Source: Bacteroidota bacterium (GTDB lineage Bacteria; Bacteroidota; Bacteroidia; Chitinophagales; Saprospiraceae). Taken from it: 56,109 bases of DNA. The notes beneath the pieces were generated by a model, which worked only from the letters and a program-made list of their open reading frames with translations, did not search any database and was not told where the DNA came from. A program made the translations under genes and the position numbers. Each line of letters opens with the position of its first letter. The stretch's first letter is position 1. The stretch is from assembly GCA_024743405.1 (NCBI GenBank), contig JANSWP010000046.1:1-56109 (forward strand). The letters run 5' to 3'. Positions 46,401 through 55,495 of the stretch are shown here, piece by piece.

Positions 46401-47084
46401 ATGAGGATTTATTTACGACTAACACCTAATAAAACAACTGTCCCATTTAATTATCAACGTAACTTAGTTGGAGCATTTTATAAATGGTTGGGCGGCGAAA
46501 GTGCATTGCATGATGAAATATCCTTGTATTCACTTTCCTGGCTTAGACATCTGGGTAACCCACGATATAAAAGAAATCGAGCAAATACAGGGTTCGAGTT
46601 TCCCTTTGGGGCTGAGATGTTTATCAGTTCCCCTTTACCTGACTTGCACCAAAAGTTTATACAAGGAATATTTCAGGATCAACATATTAATTGGGGGATG
46701 AACGTGGATGAAGTGAATATGAAAGTGACTCCTCAATTCGGCAATAGGCAAGTATTCCTTGCTCAAAGTCCAATTCTAATTAAGAGAAAATCCGAAACAG
46801 ATAAACATTACCAATACTTTTTTCCTAAGGATCCAAAGTCAAATGAATATTTGACAGAAACACTGAGAAGAAAACTAGAAAAAGCTGGTCTTTCAACTGA
46901 TGTTTCTGTTGCTTTTGATGCGACTTATCCAAAACCTATCATTAAGAAAATAGCTTATCGTGGACTAGATATTAAAGGGACGATTTGCCCCGTGATTGTG
47001 GAAGGAGATTCCAGAGCGGTTCAGTTTGCTTGGGAAGTGGGGGTTGGGAATTCGACGGGGATTGGGTTTGGGGCTTTGAGGTAA
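46401..47084 (+). CDS. cas6: Cas6, CRISPR repeat endoribonuclease
   Basis: 227 residues of tandem ferredoxin-like (RAMP) fold. The C-terminal glycine-rich loop (residues 210-227, VGVGNSTGIGFGALR) is the family signature. Cas6 cuts the precursor transcript within each repeat and leaves an 8-nt 5' handle, here predicted as ATTGAAAC. The catalytic histidine is not certain; H50 in WLRHLGNP or another His may serve. It is the first gene of the operon, 18 bp before cas8b. Confidence 0.92.
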   Translation: MRIYLRLTPNKTTVPFNYQRNLVGAFYKWLGGESALHDEISLYSLSWLRHLGNPRYKRNRANTGFEFPFGAEMFISSPLPDLHQKFIQGIFQDQHINWGMNVDEVNMKVTPQFGNRQVFLAQSPILIKRKSETDKHYQYFFPKDPKSNEYLTETLRRKLEKAGLSTDVSVAFDATYPKPIIKKIAYRGLDIKGTICPVIVEGDSRAVQFAWEVGVGNSTGIGFGALR

Positions 47085-47102
47085 TCTTTAAAATTTATAA
47101 TC

Positions 47103-49271
47103 ATGAGTTTAGACACCGTTTTAAAAATTGGTAGAACATTCAAAAATGCTGAAAACAACTACCAGTATTTGAGCTACTTATACAATCCTAAAGATACTTA
47201 TCGAAATATATTTAGAGTTAGCCTTCCTTTGAACGTAGATTTTGGTTTTGAATGGAATAATTTATCTGTTTTGTCAGATGAAAAGTCATTTGATAAATTG
47301 TATGAATTACGTTTCAAAACAAGTGGCAGTGACAGCACAATTAAATATTTGTATGGAGATATATTTTATGAGCAAATAACAGGACTTGACAAAAAGGGTA
47401 AATTAAAATCAACAGAAGAACGAGGAAGGATTAGGCTTCAAAAAGGTGACACTTTTAAAGCTGCGCAGAAAAATGTTGATGAAATTATTGATGAGGAAAG
47501 GGATAATTTCATTGAAGATTTTATGAAAGAAAGCGAATCGCAGCTTATCGAACAGTTAGAAACAACTAAAGATAACTATGACAAAAAACTGAAATTGGGT
47601 TTGATTGCTTTATTGAAAAAAGGAATGAAGAATTATGAACCTGAAAAAGAAATAAAAATTTCTAAAAAATATGAAAAAATTGAATGCTTGATTTATGATT
47701 GCTTGAATGCTGCCAAAAATCATTTAAATCAGATGTCTCTGGTTCGATTTCGCAAATCCTTTAGTGAAAATCAAAGTCAAATCTATACTTTGCTTAAATA
47801 CTCTAATGCTTTTGAAGAATATTTGTCTAATCCGCACCTTTACGATTTTCAGCCTATTGAATTGTTAAATAATGAAAGCAAACTTCAAGAGTTAGCTGCC
47901 AACTATGCTTTAAATAACTCAAAAGATACTGACCTTGAAAAGATTTTTGGTAAAGATTATAAAGAGCGTGGAATACCTTTAGAAGAAAGGTTACAATTAA
48001 CAAACTTCACTAATCATGCTATTTTCATACACTTCATCTATCCAAATGGCAAAATGTGGTATGAATTTGAGGATACTTGGGATTTGATTTTTGAAAAATT
48101 AGTCAATTCTACTTTCTCAAACCAAGATGGAAAATATGTTTTAGATAAATCTATTTACAGGACACTCGCATCAGGAGATAAAAAAAATGACATTCAGTTT
48201 CCTGCTTTTAAAAGTGAAACTAAGTATAAATCTCAATATTTTGATAATGCGCAAGTTGCTGATTTACTCTATGGTTTGAATGCCTACCAATCAAAAGCGC
48301 AACAATTGCGCGGAACAGACATCATTTTGACTCTGCTTCCCAAAGGTCGAAATCTAAGCGCAGAGGATTATAACAATTTCATCAAACGAAGAGTCAATAC
48401 AGAAAAATTAGATGAATTTAATCAAAATGCCAGAGATGAAGGAGAACCACTTTTTATATCCTTTTTCAAAGAACAAGAAGAGCAAATTACTTCATTTGAC
48501 CTGCTATTAGTTAATACAAGTGGTAATACCAATAAAGATTTAATTGAAATTTCAGGTGTAAAGAAAAGTACACTTGATTTTATTAAAAATCGGATTAATG
48601 GAATTGCCAATCAAATTTTGGAAAAGAAACAAAACCTTTTTCCGAATACCTTCAAACCCAAAATAGAATATGCTTTTCAGAATATTTTAGGCTCTCCGCA
48701 AGCAGATAAAAAAGGCAAGATTAGCTTCAAAGCTAATGCAAGATATGAAGCACATTTATTAAAAGTGTTGCCTCAAATCTATTGTATGAATTATTTTCAG
48801 GATAGGATAATACTGCCGTTTTTTATTGAAAAAGTAGAATTTGTCACAAGGTCAGGAAGTGAAAATGAGCCCTTTTTTAAGTTTCAAAACTTGAAATATG
48901 ATTTTGAATTCCTCTTAACAATACAAAATTCACCAAATAACAAATTTATGGAAATCGTAAACTCAGATAGCTATAAAATAGGCTTATTGCTCGGAAGATT
49001 AGCAAAAGATGTTTCCTTAAAAATCAATTCTTTTGAAAAGAATTACGTGGGAAACTTAACAAGACGCATTGGTCGATTAGATGATTTTATTAGATTGAAA
49101 AATGATATTCTCCAAAAGCTGATAAATCATGTAGATACGAAGTTTATTTATCAAACGTCTTATGAACTTGACCAACTCATCAAATCTTTTGATGCAAGTA
49201 AGTACCATAAAGACTTAGTGGCGTTTGGCTTTTTCGAAAGCTATTTCAAACCATTTCAGTCAAAAAACTAA
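47103..49271 (+). CDS. cas8b: Cas8b/Csh1, large subunit of type I-B Cascade
   Basis: 722 residues, of the length and position of the TM1802/Csh1 group of Cas8b. The N-terminus (LDTVLKIGRTFKNAENNYQY) and the helical C-terminal region (YKIGLLLGRLAKDVSLKI ... NLTRRIGRLDDFIRL) are family-like. Cas8b recognises the PAM and recruits Cas3. The usual zinc-finger cysteines are not evident; the centre is Lys/Glu-rich and poorly conserved. The C-terminal helical bundle corresponds to the part that is separately translated as Cas11 in other I-B systems. 28 bp separate it from cas7. Confidence 0.85.
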   Translation: MSLDTVLKIGRTFKNAENNYQYLSYLYNPKDTYRNIFRVSLPLNVDFGFEWNNLSVLSDEKSFDKLYELRFKTSGSDSTIKYLYGDIFYEQITGLDKKGKLKSTEERGRIRLQKGDTFKAAQKNVDEIIDEERDNFIEDFMKESESQLIEQLETTKDNYDKKLKLGLIALLKKGMKNYEPEKEIKISKKYEKIECLIYDCLNAAKNHLNQMSLVRFRKSFSENQSQIYTLLKYSNAFEEYLSNPHLYDFQPIELLNNESKLQELAANYALNNSKDTDLEKIFGKDYKERGIPLEERLQLTNFTNHAIFIHFIYPNGKMWYEFEDTWDLIFEKLVNSTFSNQDGKYVLDKSIYRTLASGDKKNDIQFPAFKSETKYKSQYFDNAQVADLLYGLNAYQSKAQQLRGTDIILTLLPKGRNLSAEDYNNFIKRRVNTEKLDEFNQNARDEGEPLFISFFKEQEEQITSFDLLLVNTSGNTNKDLIEISGVKKSTLDFIKNRINGIANQILEKKQNLFPNTFKPKIEYAFQNILGSPQADKKGKISFKANARYEAHLLKVLPQIYCMNYFQDRIILPFFIEKVEFVTRSGSENEPFFKFQNLKYDFEFLLTIQNSPNNKFMEIVNSDSYKIGLLLGRLAKDVSLKINSFEKNYVGNLTRRIGRLDDFIRLKNDILQKLINHVDTKFIYQTSYELDQLIKSFDASKYHKDLVAFGFFESYFKPFQSKN
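48948..49271 (+). CDS. Candidate internally translated small subunit Cas11b
   Basis: An in-frame ATG at 48948 inside cas8b would give a 107-residue helical protein beginning MEIVNSDSYKIGLLLGR. In type I-B, I-C and I-D systems studied biochemically, the small Cascade subunit is made from an internal start of the cas8 or cas10d gene at the equivalent position. No Shine-Dalgarno sequence precedes the ATG, but that is usual in this phylum. No separate small-subunit gene exists in the operon. Inference from family knowledge. Confidence 0.4.
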   Translation: MEIVNSDSYKIGLLLGRLAKDVSLKINSFEKNYVGNLTRRIGRLDDFIRLKNDILQKLINHVDTKFIYQTSYELDQLIKSFDASKYHKDLVAFGFFESYFKPFQSKN

Positions 49272-49299
49272 TTTTTAATCAAATTCAAAAAATCTTAAA

Positions 49300-50256
49300 A
49301 TGAGTAATATAATTAATCAAAAGTCAGAGGTTTTATTCCTTTATGAAAGTACTTATTCTATCCCAAATGGCGACCCATTCACAGGAGAACAACGCTATGA
49401 CGAAGAGACCAAAAAAATCTTAGTCAGTGATGTTCGAATTAAGCGTTTTATTCGAGATTATTTGGAACAAGTTGAGCAAGAACCAATCTATGTAAGTGAC
49501 AAAACAGGTGCAGGAAAAACAGATGCAAAGAATGTTTTATCATGGATTGCCACTAATAGAAACCCAAATAAGAAAACGGACATAGGGGAAATTCTCAAAG
49601 AACAAATTGACGTAAGAATGTTTGGTGGAATTTCTACCTTAGGAGATAAGGTTAAACTGAAGGTTGATGGTAAGGATAAAGAATTTACTAATGGTCATGT
49701 GCAGTTTACTGGGCCTATTCAGTTTGCTTTACTAAATCCGTCTTTAAATGAGGTGAACTTAAGAATGCACCAAAATACGACTCACTTTACCTCCAAAGCA
49801 GATAATACGCAAGGGTCTATCGGAACGACTACAATTGTCCCTTACGGACTTATTCAGATACATGGTTGGGTCAATCCTCGTTCTGCTGAAAAAACAGGTT
49901 TGACAAATGCCGATAAAGAAAAAATGTTTAAAGCACTTTGGGAAAGTGTGAATGACATTAATACGAGAAGTAAAAGCAACCAAAATTCTGCTTTGTTGAT
50001 GGAGATTATTTATGCTCAATCTCATAATAAAATTTATGGTGCAGATAGATTAGTAAAAATTACACCTAAAGATGGTAAAACAAGTGAGCAAATCCGAAGT
50101 ATGGAAGATTATGATTTTGATTTTTCAAAATTGACCGCTTTACAAGAAAATTCAAAAGTATCGGAAATCCGATACCATACGTATATTGACAGAATTGCTC
50201 AAGCGTTATCAAGTCTTAGCAAGTTTAAACCAATGAACTTTTATAAAAACCAATAA
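49300..50256 (+). CDS. cas7: Cas7/Csh2, backbone subunit of type I-B Cascade
   Basis: 318 residues. The N-terminal signatures YSIPNGDPFTGEQRYDE and VSDVRIKRFIRDYLEQ are typical of Csh2-type Cas7, followed by DVRMFGGIS and the GPIQFAL segment. Several copies polymerise along the crRNA spacer. Four bases separate its stop from the cas5 start. Confidence 0.95.
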   Translation: MSNIINQKSEVLFLYESTYSIPNGDPFTGEQRYDEETKKILVSDVRIKRFIRDYLEQVEQEPIYVSDKTGAGKTDAKNVLSWIATNRNPNKKTDIGEILKEQIDVRMFGGISTLGDKVKLKVDGKDKEFTNGHVQFTGPIQFALLNPSLNEVNLRMHQNTTHFTSKADNTQGSIGTTTIVPYGLIQIHGWVNPRSAEKTGLTNADKEKMFKALWESVNDINTRSKSNQNSALLMEIIYAQSHNKIYGADRLVKITPKDGKTSEQIRSMEDYDFDFSKLTALQENSKVSEIRYHTYIDRIAQALSSLSKFKPMNFYKNQ

Positions 50257-50260
50257 AATT

Positions 50261-50965
50261 ATGCAGGGATTACAATTAAAAGTCAGTGGGAATTGGGGGC
50301 ATTTCAAGAAGCCTGAAACCAATAATAATCCTTTAACGCATGATTTTATTACTAAAACTGCTTTTATTGGTTTAGTCGGTGCGGTCTTAGGTATTGAACG
50401 GGAAGAAATGTTATTGCTTTTTCCACAACTTTCAGAAGACTTTTTATACGGTGTAGCGGTTTTACATCCTGTAAGAAAATTGTCTTGGGGTTTTACAAGT
50501 AGTACGGCAGTTTCTTCTACTCGACAAGGTTCTCCTAAATCTTTTGAGTTTTTAAAGAATCCGTCTTTCAAGATTTCTTTGGCGTTGAAAAATGAACGGT
50601 CAAAAGCAATTTTTGAAAAATTTAAAACTTTCCTCGAAGAAGAAAATAGTGTTTACACACCCGTTTTGGGCTGGCATAATTGTCCCGCCAATCTTGAGTT
50701 TATTTCTGTTGGTGATTTTTCGGATGTAAAAGAAGGCGAATTCGTTACCCAATACTTTGTAGAGAGTAATGAAGACATTCACAGCCCAAAATTAGACGTA
50801 AATTTTAGAGTTGGTTTTGAACGTATTCCAACTTACCAAGAAGATTTTTGGAATCTGCCCGAAAAGTATAAAACAGTCATTTATCCTGCTGCTAATAGTC
50901 AATTGAGTATAAGCGGAAAATATTTTGAATACTCTGAAAATCAAGAAAAATTGTGGTTGATATAA
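50261..50965 (+). CDS. cas5: Cas5b, crRNA 5'-handle-binding subunit
   Basis: 234 residues, RAMP fold. The N-terminus (LQLKVSGNWGHFKKPETN, then THDFITKTAFIGLVGAVLG) matches the Cas5 N-terminal domain. In I-B systems with a Cas6 present, Cas5 is non-catalytic and caps the 5' handle. Its last 13 bases overlap the start of cas3, which suggests translational coupling. Confidence 0.92.
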   Translation: MQGLQLKVSGNWGHFKKPETNNNPLTHDFITKTAFIGLVGAVLGIEREEMLLLFPQLSEDFLYGVAVLHPVRKLSWGFTSSTAVSSTRQGSPKSFEFLKNPSFKISLALKNERSKAIFEKFKTFLEEENSVYTPVLGWHNCPANLEFISVGDFSDVKEGEFVTQYFVESNEDIHSPKLDVNFRVGFERIPTYQEDFWNLPEKYKTVIYPAANSQLSISGKYFEYSENQEKLWLI

Positions 50966-53400
50966 GTAAATTAAAATCTCATCCTAGCAAGACATTACTA
51001 ACTCATGTAAATGGTGTAATTGGCGGTACAAAGGCATTAACCGATTTGAAAATGGCAGAATTAGCAGCTATTTTCCATGATTTGGGTAAAATGAACTTTG
51101 GTTTTCAAATTAAGGTATATCCAAATATTGAAGCAGATTTGGGAATAAAAGTGACAGATGGAGATAGAAAATACTCTCACCACGCTTATCTGTCTGCTTA
51201 TGCTTTTTTGTGCTATTATTTAAAAAATGGGGCGGAATTGAAAGATTTTTTTGGGAAGCATATTTCTCAAAATGAGTTGTTAGCGTTAATTATTATCATC
51301 GCAAAACATCACGGGAATTTGCCGAATTTCCTTTCAGTGGATATTAATGATGAGAAAGAACAGGTATTAAATAAAGATGAAGCAAATAGGCTATTTGAGT
51401 ATCTTGAACAATCAGAAATTCCTTTTAATGAATTTCCTAAAAAGTTCAACCTTCCGTATCGACCCTATTCAACATTATTAAAAGAGAGAAAAGCAAAAAA
51501 TTATTTCTCAAATATCTGCCTTGACACAAAATCACACACAAATCACCTCCAATTCTACCAGGAAACTCAATTTTCTTTTGCGTCACTTATACAATCAGAC
51601 AAAAAAGATGCAGGTTATATTAATACGGAAGATGCAGAAAATATTGAGAAATTTTGTAGTCAATACCATTCATCATTTATTGACTATTTACAAACTTTAG
51701 AGCCTTATCAAGATAAGCCACTCAATAGACTGAGAACAAAAATTAGAAAGGAAGTAACGGTCAATATCTCTAAATTTCTGAGAGAAGGTGATAATCGAAT
51801 TTTTGATTTGACAGCTCCTACAGGGTCAGGAAAAACTTTGTCTTTATTATCCTTAGCTGATGAAATCATAAATCATAAAGGTGATTTTAGAATTATGTAT
51901 TGTTTACCATTCCTTTCTATTACGGAACAGGTTGAAAAAGAGGTATTAAAAATTTTCAAGGAGCAAGAAAATTTAGTACAAAGGATTGATAGTAAATCAA
52001 TTAATAAAGAAATTCAGCGACTTCAAGCAGAATTAGATGACAAGCCAAGTGAAGCAAAATATAAGGAATTAGGAATAAAACAGTTTCAAGAAAACACCTT
52101 CGAATATCCTTTTATCATCACGACTTTTGTTCGGTTTTTTGAAGCATTTCTAAAGAACAGAAATGCAGACCTATTAAAATTACCTAGTTTTTCAAATTGT
52201 ATTTTTTTGATTGATGAAATACAGGCTTTACCTCCTCGTTTGTACGGCTTTTTCGTTGCGTATTTGGATGCTTTTTGCAAAAGATTTAATTCTTATGCAG
52301 TGGTTTCAACTGCTACGATGCCTGACTTTGAATTACCTACGAATGAAATCAAGGCGTTTTTTCCGAACTATCAGCAGCCACCGAAACTACTTCCCAAAGA
52401 ATATTTCAATGATGATTTATTCAACCGTTATACAATTGAACATCAAAATGAGGAAATTCGTATTTCAGATTTAGCAAAAAAATTAATTGCTGAAAATCAG
52501 TCAGTTTTGTGTATTGTCAATACAATTGATGATAGTAAAGATTTATTTGAAGTGTTAGATAAATATCTACAATCGGACGAAATTTGTTTGTTGAATACAC
52601 ATTTTACACCAAATGACAGAAAGAGAAAAATTGAATTTGCCAAACTTCGATTAAAGCATCATAAACGAATTATTTTAATTTCTACCCAATTAATTGAAGC
52701 AGGTGTCGATATTGATTTCCCTGTCTTATATCGAGATATGGCAATTATTCCAAGTATTGTTCAATCGGCAGGTCGTTGTAATCGAAATGGAAAATTAGAC
52801 AGAGGAAAAGTTGTTTTATTCAATCTTTATAATCAAGGAACAACAAGGTCAAAATTAATTTATCGAGGAAAAGACAGTAAGCTACTTTATTATACCAAAC
52901 GAATTTTGAAAAATTCATCCTATCAGGAAAAAGAATTATTCATAGAACAGAAGGATTATTTTAAAAACCTTAGAACTGATTTGATTTTTGGAGAACATGA
53001 ACAAGGGAAGGAAACCTTAAATTTTATTCAATTAATTAAAGAAGCGATGTTTGCCAGACTGGGTAAGTTTAAATTAATTGATGATGATTACTATGGAGAA
53101 GCCTACCGAATTTATGTTCCTAAAGATGAAAATGATGACTCATTTGACAGGTTACAGCAAAAGGTTAATGAACTAGAGGATTTTCAGAGTCGTGATTGGA
53201 ACATTATTGGGAAATTGAAAGGTGACATACAAACCCTGTTGAAAGAAATGTCAGGTCAAATAGTGCAAGTAAGATTGAAAAGAAATGATGTTAAACCTAA
53301 CTTTCAAAGTGAGGAAGTTAGAGGTTTAGTTCTTTTAAATATTAAAGATTATAATGAGGTTAGAGGAATCAATTTAACTTCAAAAAATCAAATCATATAA
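50953..53400 (+). CDS. cas3: Cas3, HD nuclease and superfamily 2 helicase
   Basis: 815 residues, started at GTG 50953 within the end of cas5; the next ATG would remove the first HD histidine. HD domain: H18, H42-D43, H76/H77 and H119/H120. Helicase: Walker A TAPTGSGKT at 287-295, DEIQ at 421-424 (motif II), VSTATMP (motif III) and QSAGRCNRNG at 604-613 (motif VI). HD and helicase domains are fused in the usual order. Cas3 is recruited by target-bound Cascade and degrades DNA. Four bases separate it from cas4. Confidence 0.95.
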   Translation: MVDISKLKSHPSKTLLTHVNGVIGGTKALTDLKMAELAAIFHDLGKMNFGFQIKVYPNIEADLGIKVTDGDRKYSHHAYLSAYAFLCYYLKNGAELKDFFGKHISQNELLALIIIIAKHHGNLPNFLSVDINDEKEQVLNKDEANRLFEYLEQSEIPFNEFPKKFNLPYRPYSTLLKERKAKNYFSNICLDTKSHTNHLQFYQETQFSFASLIQSDKKDAGYINTEDAENIEKFCSQYHSSFIDYLQTLEPYQDKPLNRLRTKIRKEVTVNISKFLREGDNRIFDLTAPTGSGKTLSLLSLADEIINHKGDFRIMYCLPFLSITEQVEKEVLKIFKEQENLVQRIDSKSINKEIQRLQAELDDKPSEAKYKELGIKQFQENTFEYPFIITTFVRFFEAFLKNRNADLLKLPSFSNCIFLIDEIQALPPRLYGFFVAYLDAFCKRFNSYAVVSTATMPDFELPTNEIKAFFPNYQQPPKLLPKEYFNDDLFNRYTIEHQNEEIRISDLAKKLIAENQSVLCIVNTIDDSKDLFEVLDKYLQSDEICLLNTHFTPNDRKRKIEFAKLRLKHHKRIILISTQLIEAGVDIDFPVLYRDMAIIPSIVQSAGRCNRNGKLDRGKVVLFNLYNQGTTRSKLIYRGKDSKLLYYTKRILKNSSYQEKELFIEQKDYFKNLRTDLIFGEHEQGKETLNFIQLIKEAMFARLGKFKLIDDDYYGEAYRIYVPKDENDDSFDRLQQKVNELEDFQSRDWNIIGKLKGDIQTLLKEMSGQIVQVRLKRNDVKPNFQSEEVRGLVLLNIKDYNEVRGINLTSKNQII

Positions 53401-53404
53401 TCCT

Positions 53405-53899
53405 ATGACCTCCGCCACCCTAATCACCTATCTCCACCTCTGCCACCGCAAACTCTGGCTGCACCATCATCACATTCGAATGGAGCATAACAGTGACACG
53501 GTAGCAGAAGGTAAGCTAATCGGTGAATCCACCTACCAGCGACGAGCAAAGAAGTGGAAGGAATTGGATTTGGGATATACGAAAGTAGATCATTTTGATC
53601 CGCATAACAATGAAATTCGGGAAGTTAAGAAGAGTCGAAAATTGGAGCATGCCCATGTGGCACAGGTGAAATATTACATATATGTACTGGAAAAAAGAGG
53701 GGTACAAAATGTCACTGGGATTATTGAGTATCCAAAGCACCGTAAGACGACAAAAGTTGAATTGACAGATATAGGCAGGAAGGAAATAGAAGGCTGGCAA
53801 GCTGAGATAGAACGAATCATTAATCTGGCACAATGCCCTGATATGGTGAAGAAAAGCTATTGTCGTAATTGTGCATTCTATGATTTCTGTTTTGTTTGA
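53405..53899 (+). CDS. cas4: Cas4, iron-sulphur exonuclease of spacer acquisition
   Basis: 164 residues, a compact Cas4a/DUF83-type RecB nuclease. C13 and the C-terminal C153, C156 and C162 (CRNCAFYDFC; C144 is an extra cysteine) are placed to bind one 4Fe-4S cluster. The nuclease motifs appear as VDHFD, EVKKSRK and the QVKYYIYVL helix (QxxxY). Cas4 trims prespacers and ensures PAM selection with Cas1-Cas2. Its first 80 bases are unusually C-rich compared with cas3. Unlike other junctions in the operon, 116 bp separate it from cas1. Confidence 0.93.
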   Translation: MTSATLITYLHLCHRKLWLHHHHIRMEHNSDTVAEGKLIGESTYQRRAKKWKELDLGYTKVDHFDPHNNEIREVKKSRKLEHAHVAQVKYYIYVLEKRGVQNVTGIIEYPKHRKTTKVELTDIGRKEIEGWQAEIERIINLAQCPDMVKKSYCRNCAFYDFCFV

Positions 53900-54015
53900 G
53901 GGCAGAGCGGGTGAGAGATTGTGGAATGGGTGAGAGCGTGAGAGGAGTGCACATTCTCCCATTCTCAAATCTCTCACTATCTCACCTTCTCTCACCTTCT
54001 CTCACAATTCTGATT
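53900..54015. repeat. Palindromic GTGAGAG/CTCTCAC insert between cas4 and cas1
   Basis: The 116-bp gap contains GTGAGAGATT (53911-53920) complementary to AATCTCTCAC (53968-53977), continued inward by GAATGGG (53924-53930) with CCCATTC (53958-53964), so a long imperfect hairpin forms. Further copies of GTGAGAG (53938-53944) and of CTCAC (53981-53985, 53991-53995, 54001-54005) flank it. The gap is open in the cas1 frame, which is probably accidental. Confidence 0.7.
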
Positions 54016-55023
54016 ATGAAAAAAGCATATTATTTATTTAATCCTGGTCGGATGAGCCGAAAGGATCATACCCTTAGGTTTGACCCTTTAGGGGAGGAAG
54101 GAGATAAAAAGAAACCTCGATATCTACCAGTTTCAGGAGTGAGCGCCCTTTATGTGTTTGGGAGTGTGGACACGAATAGCGCTCTGTATAATTTTTTAGG
54201 ACGAAAGCATATACCAGTTCATTTTTTCGATTATTACCGGCATTACACCGGTTCTTTTAGCCCCAAAGAATATTTACTGGCTGGTAAAATGTTGGTTGCT
54301 CAAACAGATGCCTATCGGTCTAAGAAGCACCGTCTTAAAATTGCAGGGACAATTGTGGATGGAGCCACCTTTAATATGCTTAAAAATTTGAGGTACTACC
54401 TGAATCGTGGGAAGTTGATACTGACTCAAATTGAACAAATAGAATTATTAAGGTCGTCTATCCCTAAGGTTCGATCGATTTCTGAATTGATGGGTATTGA
54501 GGGAAATTGTAAGCAAGTGTATTATTCGGCATTTGAGGAGATAATTGAAGGATATGCTTGGGAGGGTAGGCGAAAACGTCCGCCTAAGAATGAATTGAAT
54601 GCCTTGGTAAGTTTCGGAAATGCCATGTGTTATTCGCTGTGTTTGGATGCAATCTATAATTCTCAATTGAATCCTACAATTAGTTATTTGCATGAGCCTG
54701 GTGTTAGGCGATATAGTCTTTGTTTGGATATTTCTGAAATTTTTAAACCAATTTTGGTGGATAGGTTGATTTTTCGATTGTGTAATCGACGAGAGATCCG
54801 CAATCAGCATTTTGAGTTCATCGATGATGCTTGTTTCCTTTCTGATTCGGGTAGAAAGGTATTTGTAAAGGCATGGGAGGAGCGATTGCAGCAAAGTATT
54901 CAGCACCGAAATTTAAATCGTTCGGTGAGTTATCGGCACTTGGTTCGTTTGGAATGCTACAAAATTGCAAAGCATTTAATTGGGATGGATTCGGAGTATA
55001 AACCCTTTAAAATTTGGTGGTAA
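54016..55023 (+). CDS. cas1: Cas1, CRISPR integrase
   Basis: The ATG at 54016 is chosen because conservation begins at MKKAYYLFNPGRMSRKD; the frame continues upstream to a TTG at 53896 but that part is translated palindromic DNA. 335 residues: N-terminal beta domain, then the helical catalytic domain with metal ligands E162 (LMGIEGNCKQVYY), H226 (SYLHEPG) and E241 (DISEIFKP). These equal the family E/H/D-E triad. Cas1 with Cas2 integrates new spacers at the leader end. One base separates it from cas2. Confidence 0.95.
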   Translation: MKKAYYLFNPGRMSRKDHTLRFDPLGEEGDKKKPRYLPVSGVSALYVFGSVDTNSALYNFLGRKHIPVHFFDYYRHYTGSFSPKEYLLAGKMLVAQTDAYRSKKHRLKIAGTIVDGATFNMLKNLRYYLNRGKLILTQIEQIELLRSSIPKVRSISELMGIEGNCKQVYYSAFEEIIEGYAWEGRRKRPPKNELNALVSFGNAMCYSLCLDAIYNSQLNPTISYLHEPGVRRYSLCLDISEIFKPILVDRLIFRLCNRREIRNQHFEFIDDACFLSDSGRKVFVKAWEERLQQSIQHRNLNRSVSYRHLVRLECYKIAKHLIGMDSEYKPFKIWW

Positions 55024-55024
55024 A

Positions 55025-55288
55025 ATGTATGTTATTGCAGTATATGATGTGGATAGTAAAAGGTGTCCGAAAATGCTTAAGTTGTGTCGAAGGTATTTGA
55101 ATTGGATTCAGAATTCGGTATTTGAAGGAGAGATGTCAACTGTGCAGTTAAAGGAACTGATTATTGAAGCCAAAAAGATAATGGATGAACGTACCGATAG
55201 TTTTATTATCTTTAATAATCGCCATAAAAACTGGTTGGACAAGCAGGTGATTGGAAAGGAATTGGGAAAGGTCGATCAATTTTTGTAG
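55025..55288 (+). CDS. cas2: Cas2, spacer-acquisition subunit
   Basis: 87 residues starting MYVIAVYDVDSKR; the ATG at 55025 is used rather than an upstream in-frame ATG at 54980 that would overlap cas1. Ferredoxin-like fold with the conserved Asp of strand 1 (D8 in VYDVD), the RRYLNWIQNSVFEGE segment and a C-terminal strand (SFIIFNNRH). It is the dimeric bridge between Cas1 dimers. Last gene before the leader. Confidence 0.95.
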   Translation: MYVIAVYDVDSKRCPKMLKLCRRYLNWIQNSVFEGEMSTVQLKELIIEAKKIMDERTDSFIIFNNRHKNWLDKQVIGKELGKVDQFL

Positions 55289-55495
55289 GCGTCGATGATT
55301 ATTCTTTTTCCAGACTTAAAAAAAAATGTTCTTTGACAAATTTGGAAACTTATTGATAATCAGTTGTTTAGCCTAGTCGTCGCTGGACAATGCTTTTTAC
55401 CCTATTTGCCATTGACTATAAATGCATGGTTTTTTTCTAATTTCTATTTTTGTAATAATTAGATTATCAACCTATTATATATATTCGTTGTCGGT
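55289..55495 (+). promoter_or_regulatory. CRISPR leader
   Basis: 207 bp of AT-rich, non-coding sequence between cas2 and the first repeat, on the side expected for a leader given the ATTGAAAC 3' ends of the repeats. It should hold the array promoter and the integration signal. A run of A residues at about 55318-55326 and TAATAATTAGATTATCAACC just before the array stand out; no promoter is assigned. Confidence 0.75.

Noticed and set aside
53896-54015. Longer Cas1 with a 40-residue N-terminal extension from a TTG start
   Set aside because: The extension is translated from the palindromic GTGAGAG/CTCTCAC sequence and overlaps cas4; conserved Cas1 sequence begins at the ATG at 54016.
54980-55024. 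Cas2 starting at the upstream ATG at 54980
   Set aside because: The 15 extra residues overlap the cas1 3' end and are not Cas2-like; MYVIAVYDVDSKR at 55025 is the normal Cas2 start.
55289-55495. tracrRNA-like or small-RNA gene in the leader
   Set aside because: No anti-repeat is visible and type I-B systems do not use one.
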